The position numbers and the translations under genes are program-made. This document shows positions 27,032 to 34,849 of a stretch of DNA of 64,000 nucleotides, in pieces. This DNA comes from OFTM10 sp964344055 (lineage in GTDB: Bacteria > Actinomycetota > Acidimicrobiia > Acidimicrobiales > Aldehydirespiratoraceae), in contig CAYFLT010000003.1 of NCBI GenBank assembly GCA_964344055.1, positions 62,001 to 126,000 on the forward strand, given 5' to 3'. The notes beneath the pieces were generated by a model. The model did no database searches. It was not told the DNA's origin and was given only the letters and a program-made list of their open reading frames with translations. Positions within the stretch are counted from its first letter, which is position 1. The number at the start of each line of letters is the position of its first letter.

Positions 27032-27655
27032 GTGCAGGTCACCGTCACCGATCATCCCCTCGTCGCCGACCGTCTGACCCAACTGCGGGCCCGCGAATCC
27101 GATCGTCCGGCATTCCGGCGAGCCCTTCGGGAGCTCAGTGGTTTCCTCGTGTACGAAGCCACACGCGACCAGGCGATCCATCCGATCGAGATCGACACAC
27201 CGATGGGCCCCACCGTCGGTGCCCGGGTGACCGATGTCCCGATACTCGTGCCGGTCATGCGGGCCGGGTTGGGAATGCTCGACGCTGCCCTGGATCTGCT
27301 CCCGGACGCGAGGACCGGCTTCGTCGGCCTGAAACGCGATGAGGAAACCCTCCTGCCCCACGCCTACGTCAACACCGTGCCGGATGCCCTCGGCGGCCGA
27401 GACGTCATGGTTCTCGACCCCATGCTCGCCACCGGAGGCTCGGCGATCCACTCCTGCGAGACTCTCCGGTCATCCGGTGCGGGCACGATCACCCTGGTCT
27501 GCGTCCTGGCGTCGCCAGAGGGGATCGATGCGGTGCGGCTCTCCGACACCGTCGACCACGTGGTCACCGCGGCGATCGACGAGAGCCTCAACGACATCGG
27601 GTTCATCCTGCCCGGGCTGGGCGACGCCGGTGATCGTCAATTCGGCTTGCACTGA
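27032..27655 (+). CDS. upp: Uracil phosphoribosyltransferase
   Basis: Salvages uracil: uracil + PRPP gives UMP. The 207-residue protein matches the family end to end: HPLVADRLTQLRARES, LVYEATRD, VLVPVMRAGLGM-like VPVMRAGLGMLD, FVGLKRDEETLLPHAYVN, the PRPP loop LDPMLATGGSAIHS and the C-terminal NDIGFILPGLGDAGDRQFG. The start is the GTG at 27032. It is followed after two bases by a dehydrogenase gene. Confidence 0.97.
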   Translation: MQVTVTDHPLVADRLTQLRARESDRPAFRRALRELSGFLVYEATRDQAIHPIEIDTPMGPTVGARVTDVPILVPVMRAGLGMLDAALDLLPDARTGFVGLKRDEETLLPHAYVNTVPDALGGRDVMVLDPMLATGGSAIHSCETLRSSGAGTITLVCVLASPEGIDAVRLSDTVDHVVTAAIDESLNDIGFILPGLGDAGDRQFGLH

Positions 27656-27657
27656 CG

Positions 27658-28584
27658 ATGGCCGAACGTCATCTGGTGGCCGTGGAGCCCGACACCCGAC
27701 CGGCGATGCACGCAGTGCTCGTCGAAGCCGTGGAGGACGCGGGGGGCGCCGTCGTGCCGATCGAGGACGCCAGCGCGCTCGTGTTCGCTGATCCGATGGC
27801 TGCCGATTCCTTCCCCTCACTCATCGCCCGCGGCGCCGGGATCGAGTGGATCCAGCTCCCCTACGCGGGAATCGAGACGTTTGCCCACCACCTGGACACC
27901 GACCATCAGTGGACCTGTGGCAAGGGTGTCTACGCACCACCGGTGGCCGAGTGGATCATCACCGCACTGCTCACCGCGTTTCGCGACATCCCGCGGTACG
28001 TCCGGGCCACCTCCTGGCCGCGCCAGGACGGGCGCAACCTCCTCGGTGCCCGCCTGCTTCTGATCGGTGGTGGCGGCATCGCCGAGTCGTTGATCAGCTT
28101 GCTGGCCCCTTGGGGTTGTGAGCTCATCGTGGTGAACCGCAGTGGGCGACCGGTCGAGGGCGCCACTCGAACGATCACATCCGATCAGTTGCTCGACCAT
28201 GTCGGCTCGGTGGACGCGGTGATCGTGGCGGCGGCCCTCACCGCGGAAACCACCGGCATCGTCGACGCCGACCTGCTCGGTCGGATGAGCGACGACGCGT
28301 GGCTGATGAACGTGGGCCGCGGTGGCCATGTCGTGACCGACGACCTCGTGGCGTCCCTCCGGAGCGGCTCGATCGCGGGCGCGGTGCTCGACGTCACCGA
28401 CCCGGAACCCCTCCCCGACGGGCATCCCCTCTGGGGCCTCGACAACTGCGTCATCACACCCCACGTCGGCAACACGCCGGAGATGGGGCTTCCGCTGATC
28501 GCCGACCGGGTCCGCGAGAACGTGACCCGGTGGATCGCAGGCGATCCACTCGTGGGCCCGGTCGACGTGGAGCTGGGCTACTAG
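27658..28584 (+). CDS. D-isomer-specific 2-hydroxyacid dehydrogenase family protein
   Basis: A 308-residue NAD(P)-dependent dehydrogenase. The Rossmann motif is LLLIGGGGIAESLISLL, a variant of GxGxxG; MNVGRGGHVVTDDL, AVLDVTDPEPLPDGHPLW and NCVITPHVGNTPEM give the usual catalytic Arg/Glu/His region (the histidine in TPHVGN). The N-terminal catalytic domain is short. Substrate unknown. It is almost certainly co-transcribed with upp (two-base spacing), though no pathway link is obvious. Confidence 0.88.
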   Translation: MAERHLVAVEPDTRPAMHAVLVEAVEDAGGAVVPIEDASALVFADPMAADSFPSLIARGAGIEWIQLPYAGIETFAHHLDTDHQWTCGKGVYAPPVAEWIITALLTAFRDIPRYVRATSWPRQDGRNLLGARLLLIGGGGIAESLISLLAPWGCELIVVNRSGRPVEGATRTITSDQLLDHVGSVDAVIVAAALTAETTGIVDADLLGRMSDDAWLMNVGRGGHVVTDDLVASLRSGSIAGAVLDVTDPEPLPDGHPLWGLDNCVITPHVGNTPEMGLPLIADRVRENVTRWIAGDPLVGPVDVELGY

Positions 28585-28614
28585 TCCTGTGACCAACGAG
28601 TAGCCTCGCACCCC

Positions 28615-29298
28615 ATGCTCGATCACGTGTTCACCGATGCGATCGGAGCGCTCCGCGACGCATTCGAGACCGCCCGGCTCGAGCGACAGGCCTTCGAGGA
28701 GCGCTTCCAGAGCGATGTGTTGCTCGGCGACGTGATGTGGCAGACCTCCTACGGGCTGCCGGGCGAGGGTCTGCCACCACGTGTCCAGGCCGACATCAGT
28801 TGCGGATGGCCGACCTGGTCCCAGACCGCGTACCGCAGCTGGTACGTCGACGAAGAGTTCACCGAGCCCCCCAGGATCGAGATCGAGATCGTCTTCCGCC
28901 GCCAACGACTCACGTCGTTCCCCGAGCCGGCCGTGCTCGTCGACGCTCTACCCGTCGAGTCGCCGCGGTTGGGCGAGGATGCACTGACCCGCAGTGGTCC
29001 CACAGTGGAGTCGATCTACGGGTCCGATCTCGACGACGCCGAGTACGCGATCGAGATCAGCTACGAGGGGGCCTACGAACTCAACGAGTCGGGCCTGGCG
29101 GACGGATCGACGCTCGACGAGCACTTCGGGTCGCTCGGCGGTTGGATCGCGGCCACCCTCGTCACCGTCGGCGATCTCCCTCTCGACGGCACCTCAACCG
29201 ACTACCGCGGGTCGACAACTGGCTCGTCCAGGAGACGCCGGATGGCGCTGGGGGTCTTCCCGATGTGGCGACGGAGCGCGTTGGCCATGTGCGCGTGA
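28615..29298 (+). CDS. Hypothetical protein (acidic, cytoplasmic)
   Basis: A 227-residue open frame that I do not recognise. It is rich in Glu/Asp with a Trp/Tyr-rich stretch (CGWPTWSQTAYRSWYVDEEF) and no membrane segment or signal. Codon use is normal for the first 195 residues or so; the last 33 (Arg/Met-rich) run antisense through the end of the convergent AraC gene, so the original stop may have been lost and the natural protein may end near 29200. It begins 30 bases after the dehydrogenase gene and could be the last gene of the upp operon. Confidence 0.6.
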   Translation: MLDHVFTDAIGALRDAFETARLERQAFEERFQSDVLLGDVMWQTSYGLPGEGLPPRVQADISCGWPTWSQTAYRSWYVDEEFTEPPRIEIEIVFRRQRLTSFPEPAVLVDALPVESPRLGEDALTRSGPTVESIYGSDLDDAEYAIEISYEGAYELNESGLADGSTLDEHFGSLGGWIAATLVTVGDLPLDGTSTDYRGSTTGSSRRRRMALGVFPMWRRSALAMCA

Positions 29299-30002
29299 TC
29301 GTAGAAGCCGGTGTCCAGGGCCACCGAGTGGAGATCTCGTGCCCCCTCAGAGATCTGGTGGACTGCGGCACGGACCCTCAGTTGCGTCCGGTAGGCCGAG
29401 ATGGTCACTCCGGTGACGTCTCGGAAGACCCGACTCAGGTGGTGAGGCGAGCTCCCCACCGCGCGGGCGAGATCGGGAAGGCCCCAATTCAGTGCGTAGT
29501 GAGCGGCGAGGAACTCCTCGGCGTCGGCCACCAGCGCCCGGTGACGGGACGAACCGCTCGGACGACCACGATTCCCTGCGATGAATCCGCTGAGCAACCG
29601 CGACACGGTCTCGTCGGCACCCAGTTCGCAGCCCTGTCCCCTGTGAGCATGGCGGACCAGTTGGCGAAGGGTGAGATCTGACTCGACCCGGTTGACCACC
29701 GAAGCCACCGGAAAGCGATCGGTTCGCGAGTCGAGGAAGGGGTCCACGAACTCCGGTGTCAATGCGACGAACAGGCACTCGTCGCCGCCACCACCCGGAT
29801 GGCTCACCCGCTGGACGTCACCCCTGCTGATCAACAGCACCACGGTCGGTGCGGCGACCGTGCGCTCGGAACCGACATGGCGGACGAAGTACCCCGAGGT
29901 GGGGAACACGAGCGTGTACTCCGACTCCGCCTCCTCCTCGCTGAGACCCGGAGGGTGAGGACCGCAGACGGTCTGGCCGGCGGAGATGCTGGCCGTCTGC
30001 AT
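29202..30002 (-). CDS. AraC family transcriptional regulator
   Basis: A 266-residue regulator with an N-terminal cupin-like ligand domain (about residues 15-120, including ESEYTLVFPTSGYFVRH) and a C-terminal pair of helix-turn-helix motifs: LNWGLPDLARAVGSSPHHLS, RVFRDVTGVTISAYRTQLR and DTGFYDHAHMANALRRHIG. The start MQTASISAG at 30002 is chosen since the longer open frame runs antisense through the divergent MFS gene. An inverted repeat CTGAG-GGTA-CTCAG lies at 30028-30041, close to the start. It may control the divergent exporter. Confidence 0.86.
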   Translation of the reverse strand: MQTASISAGQTVCGPHPPGLSEEEAESEYTLVFPTSGYFVRHVGSERTVAAPTVVLLISRGDVQRVSHPGGGGDECLFVALTPEFVDPFLDSRTDRFPVASVVNRVESDLTLRQLVRHAHRGQGCELGADETVSRLLSGFIAGNRGRPSGSSRHRALVADAEEFLAAHYALNWGLPDLARAVGSSPHHLSRVFRDVTGVTISAYRTQLRVRAAVHQISEGARDLHSVALDTGFYDHAHMANALRRHIGKTPSAIRRLLDEPVVDPR

Positions 30003-30171
30003 CAGTGGCGTCACCGTCAACACCCTTCTGAGGGTACTCAGCCACCGGACCCTGTCCGGATCCGACTGACCCACACCCGTACATTGCGCACCAACGTCCA
30101 AGCGGACGGGGGAAAGGGCGTCGAAACTCGACGGGCCGGTACAACCGCGGGTCGAAACGAAGGAGGATTCG

Positions 30172-31377
30172 ATGCGAGGCGACCCACTAGGAGGCGGCTT
30201 CTGGAAGGTCTGGACCGCCTCGACTGCGTCGAACATCGGCGACGGAATCGTCGTGGCCGCCCTGCCACTCCTCGCCGCCGAGCTGACCCGGGAACCGATC
30301 GGGATCGCGGCCACCACGATCGCGATCCGGCTCCCGTGGCTGGTCTTCGGCCTCTTCGCGGGAGTCATCGTCGATCGCACCGACCGCCTACGGCTGATGA
30401 TCGTCACCGACTTCGGACGGGCGATGGCCTTCGTGGCCCTGGCCGTCGTGGTCGCCACCGGGAACATGACCCTCGCCATCCTCTACGTCGCGGTCTTTGC
30501 GATCGGTGTCCTCGAAACACTCTTCGACACGGCGTCCATGAGCATCACACCGGTCCTCGTCCGCAGCGACCAGCTGGAGCGGGCCAACGCCCGGCTGAAC
30601 GGCGCCCAGATCGCCGCGAACGAGTTCGTCGGCCCACCCCTCGGCGGTGCCCTCTTCGCGGTCGGCCTCTCACTGCCGTTCGGGGTCAACGCGGCCACGT
30701 TCGCCGTGTCGACGGTGATCTTGTTGACCGTCGCCGGGAACTTCAGGCCGAGCCGCACGTCGCAAGGCTCGGTCGTCGAGGACATCAGGGTCGGCTTCGG
30801 CTACGTGTGGAGGGAGCCACTCATCCGTGCCTTCGCCATCGGGGCCGGCTGCATCAATCTCGGGTTCACCGCGGCCGCCGCGGTGCTCGTGCTCCACGCT
30901 CAGGACAACCTCGGTCTCGACGCGTTCGGCTTCGGCCTCCTGCTGGCATCCGCAGCCGTCGGCGGCGTGGTCGGTGCCCAACTGGCGCCTGCCGTGATCG
31001 TCCGGCTCGGACGGCGGCGGAGCGTGCTGTGGTCGGTGGCCGCCCTGGCCGGCGGTGTCGGTGTGATGGGCGTCGCGAGCACGTTGACGCTCGCCGCGGT
31101 CGGATTCGTCCTCTTCGGATTCGCCGGAGAGGTCTGGAACGTCGTCTCGATGACCTATCGCCAGTCCGTGACTCCAGACGAATTGATGGGTCGGGTCATG
31201 GCGGGGTTTCGGGTTATCGCCTACGGGGCCTTCCCGATCGGCGCTGCCTGTGGGGGCGTCATCGCCTCACTCACGACGATCAGGAGCACGTTCGGCTTCG
31301 GCGGCGTGGTGATCGCCCTTCTCGTCCCCTATCTGTACCGCACGACCGCGACCCACGATCTCGACGCGTCGATCTGA
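30172..31377 (+). CDS. MFS transporter (EntS-like exporter family)
   Basis: A 401-residue transporter with about twelve hydrophobic segments. It has the sequence pattern of the EntS/enterobactin-exporter-like MFS group: WKVWTASTASNIGDGI at the start, GLFAGVIVDRTDRLRLMI in the loop between helices 2 and 3, ERANARLNGAQIAANEFVGP and YRQSVTPDELMGRVMAGFR. SD GGAGG is placed well before the ATG at 30172. It is divergent from the AraC regulator with a 169-base shared promoter region. Likely exports a small hydrophobic compound. Confidence 0.88.
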   Translation: MRGDPLGGGFWKVWTASTASNIGDGIVVAALPLLAAELTREPIGIAATTIAIRLPWLVFGLFAGVIVDRTDRLRLMIVTDFGRAMAFVALAVVVATGNMTLAILYVAVFAIGVLETLFDTASMSITPVLVRSDQLERANARLNGAQIAANEFVGPPLGGALFAVGLSLPFGVNAATFAVSTVILLTVAGNFRPSRTSQGSVVEDIRVGFGYVWREPLIRAFAIGAGCINLGFTAAAAVLVLHAQDNLGLDAFGFGLLLASAAVGGVVGAQLAPAVIVRLGRRRSVLWSVAALAGGVGVMGVASTLTLAAVGFVLFGFAGEVWNVVSMTYRQSVTPDELMGRVMAGFRVIAYGAFPIGAACGGVIASLTTIRSTFGFGGVVIALLVPYLYRTTATHDLDASI

Positions 31378-31475
31378 CGCCGAGTCGAGGCCGGGCGCTC
31401 AGAGGCCGCGGCGGAGTTCGCCGAGGTCCTGGAAGTCCGGGTTGCGGCCCTCGGCCTGGGCGGTGAACGACTCCA

Positions 31476-32240
31476 TCATGTCGCCCGGCTGGAACACATG
31501 CCGGCCTGCCACGTCGCGATGTAGTTCAGCGAGTCGGCCACGGAATGATCACGGGCGAAGTTGATCATCTCCTTGGTGCCGTGGATCGCGAGCGGCGACT
31601 TGGATGCGATCTCGGCTGCTATCTCGTGGACCGCGGTGAGCATCGTGTCTTGGTCGGCGAAGACCTCGTTGACCAGCCCGACCTCGGCGGCCCGCTCGGC
31701 CGACATGCGGCGGCCGGTGTAGGCGAGCTCTCTCACGACGCCTTCGGGGATCAGTTTCGGCAGCCGCTGGAGCGTGCCGACGTCTGCGGTCATCCCGATG
31801 TTGATCTCCTGGATGCAGAACCATGCGTTCTCGGTGGCATACCGGCAGTCGGCTGCGGTGACCATGTCGACCGCGCCGCCGACCACCCCACCCTGCATCG
31901 CCGCCAGCACCGGCATCCGGGCGTTCTCCAGCACGCCGAACGTGTTCTGGAGGTGCAACACGTTGAGCCTCAGTTGGGCCCGCAACCGGCCGACCTCGGT
32001 CTCGCGGTCGCCGTCGAGGGATCCACCGGTGAAGACGCTGAGATCCATCCCGGAGCAGAAGTGCTTCCCGGTCGACGACAGCACGATCACCCGAGCCTGG
32101 CCCTGATCGGAGATGTCCTGGACGATCTGGGGCAGCTCGCTCCAGAACTCCGGGATCATCGAGTTGAACTTGTCCGGACGGTTGAGGCGGACGTGCGCGA
32201 CGCCCTCGGTCTCCTCGACCTCGAAGCAGGTGTATCCCAT
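31476..32240 (-). CDS. Enoyl-CoA hydratase/crotonase family protein, C-terminus frameshifted
   Basis: A 254-residue crotonase-fold protein: VAHVRLNRPDKFNSM, the oxyanion-hole segment GKHFCSGMDLSVF, AMQGGVVGGAVDMVTAADCRYA and GMTADVGTLQRLPKLIPEG. As written it stops at 31476 after WQAGMCSSRAT. If two bases (31495-31496) are ignored, reading continues FQPGDMMESFTAQAEGRN and PDFQDLGELRRGL to a stop at 31399, which matches the expected family C-terminus. So either the genome has a small insertion or the assembly is wrong here. The gene is ten bases from the ferritin-like gene, in one operon with TetR. Confidence 0.87.
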   Translation of the reverse strand: MGYTCFEVEETEGVAHVRLNRPDKFNSMIPEFWSELPQIVQDISDQGQARVIVLSSTGKHFCSGMDLSVFTGGSLDGDRETEVGRLRAQLRLNVLHLQNTFGVLENARMPVLAAMQGGVVGGAVDMVTAADCRYATENAWFCIQEINIGMTADVGTLQRLPKLIPEGVVRELAYTGRRMSAERAAEVGLVNEVFADQDTMLTAVHEIAAEIASKSPLAIHGTKEMINFARDHSVADSLNYIATWQAGMCSSRAT

Positions 32241-32249
32241 GGCCGGAGA

Positions 32250-33383
32250 CTACTGGTCGGCGGTGGCGGCGACCTCGTCGCTGACGTCGTAGTCGATGAA
32301 CTCCGCGCCGGTGTCGGGCATGTGTTCGAACTCGATCACGCCGATCTCGGTGAACTTCTCCCGAAGCCAGGCATCACCCGCGTCGAGCAGGCCGAGCTTG
32401 CGGCAGTTCGGGACGATCTTGGAGAAGAGCATCCGCTGGAAGACCTTGGCCTCCTCCGGTGCGTCGAGCAGCCGCTTGCACATCTCGCGTGTGTCGACGC
32501 CCATGTGTTCCCACACCTCCTGCTGCAGGAAACGGTCCCGCATGCGCAGGGCGGCCTCGAACGCGAACTCCTGACGGTGCCGGATGTCGGCCGCCGACAT
32601 GTCCTGGTACACCTCCTGGAGGCTGAGGACGCCGAATGCCACATGACGGGCCTCGTCGCTCATGACATACCGGAGGAGCTTCTTCAGGAGCGGCTCCTCG
32701 GTGAAGTCGTGCATGAACCCGAACGCCGCCAGCGCGAGCCCCTCGACCATGATCTGCATGCCGAGGTAGGTCATGTCCCACTCGCCGTCGTTGATGATGT
32801 CGTCGAGCAGCAGGCCGAGATGCGGGTTGATCGGGTATCCCCCCTCGAGCTTCTCGTCGAGATAGCGGGCGAACACCTCGACGTGGCGGGCCTCGTCGAT
32901 CACCTGGGTGGCGGCGTAGTACTTGGCGTCGATCCACGGGACGGTCTCGACGATCTTGGCGGTACAGAGCAGTGCACCCTGCTCGCCGTGCATGAACTGG
33001 CTCAGCCGCCACTTCGAGGACTGGAGGCCGAATTCGGCCCACTCGTCGTCGCCCCACTTGTAGAGCGGGGAGGTCGGATCGTCGGTGACATCGGGGTTGA
33101 GCTGGAGCTCGGCCTGGAGGTTGAGGGCCTGGTAGGGATCGACCTCGATCGACCAGTCGAGATCGGTCGAGGCGTTCCACTGGCTGGTCTTCGCCTTCTC
33201 GTACAACTTGTCGAGCTTGGCTCGTTCGCCCTTGTCGTAGTTCCAGGTGAAGATCGCATCCGCGTTGTCCTGGACGAGGTGGACCAGTTCGTCGGCGTTC
33301 GAGTAGTCCTTGGCGGCCTCCATGATCGCGTCGACGTCGTTGGCGTCGTCGCGGCCGATGATGTCGTAGTCGGTGTTGGTCAT
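32250..33383 (-). CDS. Ferritin-like di-iron protein (RNR-R2/AurF-like helical fold)
   Basis: A 377-residue protein with the four-helix di-iron ligand set: E in HGEQGALL, EARH in VIDEARHVEVFARYL, E in MVEGLALAAFGF and a second EARH in MSDEARHVAFGV. This pattern is shared by ferritin-like oxygenases and the ribonucleotide-reductase R2 superfamily; the real reaction is unknown. The ATG at 33383 overlaps the TetR stop as TGATG. Its link to a crotonase gene and a TetR regulator suggests a role in lipid or acyl-chain oxidation. The large antisense open frame on the plus strand is a shadow. Confidence 0.85.
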   Translation of the reverse strand: MTNTDYDIIGRDDANDVDAIMEAAKDYSNADELVHLVQDNADAIFTWNYDKGERAKLDKLYEKAKTSQWNASTDLDWSIEVDPYQALNLQAELQLNPDVTDDPTSPLYKWGDDEWAEFGLQSSKWRLSQFMHGEQGALLCTAKIVETVPWIDAKYYAATQVIDEARHVEVFARYLDEKLEGGYPINPHLGLLLDDIINDGEWDMTYLGMQIMVEGLALAAFGFMHDFTEEPLLKKLLRYVMSDEARHVAFGVLSLQEVYQDMSAADIRHRQEFAFEAALRMRDRFLQQEVWEHMGVDTREMCKRLLDAPEEAKVFQRMLFSKIVPNCRKLGLLDAGDAWLREKFTEIGVIEFEHMPDTGAEFIDYDVSDEVAATADQ

Positions 33384-34027
33384 CAGGGCTGTTCCTTGTG
33401 GGGTGTGAGCGGGGGGATCGACGCCGGGGTGGACTCGGGAAGGGCCGCACTGACCACGCGCCGAATCACCGTGGACCATCCATCGACGTCCGGGAGCGGT
33501 TTCTGGATGCTGGCGAGGGTGACGAAGCCGAGGGAGATCGCATGGCACAGGGTGACGATCGCCTCCGTCGAGAGCCCGGGGTCGACCAGACCGTCGTCCT
33601 TGCCCTGTTCGATCACCCGAGCCAGGTGCTTTTCCTGGTCCTGCACCCGATCGAGCAGCATGATTCGGAAGTCGTCGTCGCGACGGGCTGCGGCAAGAGC
33701 CTCCATCAACAATGCATCGGCGGCGGCATCGCGGTCGAGCAGATCGGCGCCGAGGGATTCCAGGATCTCGGACACCGCGGCGCCGGGACCGCTGTCGAGG
33801 AGCATCGCCACCTCCTCGGCCATGACCAGATCGAGGGCGTCGAGCAGCATCTCCTGCTTGCCGGACCACCGCGAGTAGATCGCGCCGGTGGTGACCCCGG
33901 CCCGGCGAGCGATGGCCGCGACCCCGGCCTTGTCGAGCCCGCGCTCGCTGAAGACCTCGATGGCACCGCGAAGGAGCCGGTCGGTGAGCTGGTCGTGATC
34001 GGTGAGCGCGACGTCGACGGCAGTCAT
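33383..34027 (-). CDS. TetR family transcriptional regulator
   Basis: A 214-residue repressor-type protein: N-terminal helix-turn-helix LLRGAIEVFSERGLDKAGVA then AIARRAGVTTGAIYSRWSGK (residues about 18-57), followed by an all-helical ligand-binding domain. It leads the operon with the ferritin-like and crotonase genes (stop and start overlap by one base). A palindrome at 34038-34053 sits 10 bases upstream of its start codon, in the intergenic space shared with the divergent LysE gene; it probably represses both directions. Confidence 0.92.
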   Translation of the reverse strand: MTAVDVALTDHDQLTDRLLRGAIEVFSERGLDKAGVAAIARRAGVTTGAIYSRWSGKQEMLLDALDLVMAEEVAMLLDSGPGAAVSEILESLGADLLDRDAAADALLMEALAAARRDDDFRIMLLDRVQDQEKHLARVIEQGKDDGLVDPGLSTEAIVTLCHAISLGFVTLASIQKPLPDVDGWSTVIRRVVSAALPESTPASIPPLTPHKEQP

Positions 34028-34037
34028 TCCGCACGAT

Positions 34038-34053
34038 GATAACGACTATTATC
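34038..34053. promoter_or_regulatory. Probable TetR operator between tetR and lysE genes
   Basis: GATAACGACTATTATC contains 5-base arms GATAA/TTATC around a 6-base centre; it is one of the few AT-rich spots in a GC-rich region, lies 10 bases before the regulator start and 40 before the exporter start. Such a position and shape are typical of autoregulated TetR operators. Confidence 0.6.
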
Positions 34054-34093
34054 GGCAGGTCAAGTTCCCGTTGCCGACCTATCCTCCCCGCCG

Positions 34094-34714
34094 ATGCCGA
34101 CCTCTTCCGCGCTGATCGCCTTCGCCGCCTTCTCCGTCGCGGTGGTGGTCGTGCCGGGTCCGAGCGTGTTGTTCATCATCGGCCGCGGGGTCGCACTCGG
34201 GCGACGGGCTGCCCTCCTCACCGTCGTCGGCAACACCGGTGGGGCCATGGTCATGGTCCTGGTCGTGGCGGTCGGGCTCGGCCCCCTGCTCGACCGGTCA
34301 GATCGACTCTTCGACACCTTGCGATGGGCCGGCGCCGCCTACCTCATCTGGCTCGGGCTCACCGCGATCCGTGACCGGGCGACGGCGGCCGAGCCGGACC
34401 CGACCGCCATGAGCTCCGACGCGGGGCGCCATCTCCGCGACGGATTCGTCGTCGGGGCCACCAATCCCAAGCTCGCGGTGTTCCTCGCCGCGGTACTCCC
34501 CCAGTTCGTCGAGGGTGACCGCAGCACCATCGCCCAGATCGCGGTGCTCGGCGCCGTCTTCGCGATCGTCGCCCTCGTCTGCGACGGGGCGTGGGGTGTC
34601 GCCGCCGGTTCGGCCCGTCACTGGATAGGCCGCTCTCCGCGGCGATTGGAGCGACTCACCGTGGCGGGAGGGGTGATCATGATCGCGGTCGGCCTGACCG
34701 TCGCCATCCACTAG
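34094..34714 (+). CDS. LysE/RhtB family exporter
   Basis: A 206-residue membrane protein of the LysE superfamily, which exports amino acids and related small molecules. It shows the family N-terminus with VVVVPGPSVLFIIGRGVALG (helix 1 and the conserved PGP), then RWAGAAYLIWLGLTAIRDR and the motif FVVGATNPKLAVFLAAVLPQF. Six membrane segments are expected. It is divergent from the TetR gene and shares its operator, so it is probably induced together with the di-iron/crotonase operon. Confidence 0.92.
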   Translation: MPTSSALIAFAAFSVAVVVVPGPSVLFIIGRGVALGRRAALLTVVGNTGGAMVMVLVVAVGLGPLLDRSDRLFDTLRWAGAAYLIWLGLTAIRDRATAAEPDPTAMSSDAGRHLRDGFVVGATNPKLAVFLAAVLPQFVEGDRSTIAQIAVLGAVFAIVALVCDGAWGVAAGSARHWIGRSPRRLERLTVAGGVIMIAVGLTVAIH

Positions 34715-34733
34715 CCAGTATCCACTAGCCAGT
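34706..34733. repeat. 14-bp tandem duplication across the lysE stop codon
   Basis: ATCCACTAGCCAGT occurs twice head to tail (34706-34719 and 34720-34733). The first copy holds the TAG stop of the exporter gene. A recent slippage duplication is the simplest reading. Confidence 0.85.
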
Positions 34734-34849
34734 GGCCCATACCAAACGAACGCTGTTCAGCGGAATTTCAACGAAAACCCGGGTCGAACACCTCACTTCG
34801 GTCGGAGCATCGCCGACGGGCGTTTTACGACAACGGAGACGAACCGAAG

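Noticed and set aside
29202..30479. Long form (425 codons) of the AraC gene
   Set aside because: The upstream 159 codons are antisense to the MFS gene and its promoter; the ATG at 30002 gives the normal family length.
31545..33878. 777-codon plus-strand open frame
   Set aside because: Antisense to the crotonase, ferritin-like and TetR genes, which have clear motifs and good codon positions.
34715..34849. Riboswitch or sigma-28 promoter upstream of cheA
   Set aside because: No conserved aptamer pairing and no TAAA...GCCGATAA-like sequence could be seen.
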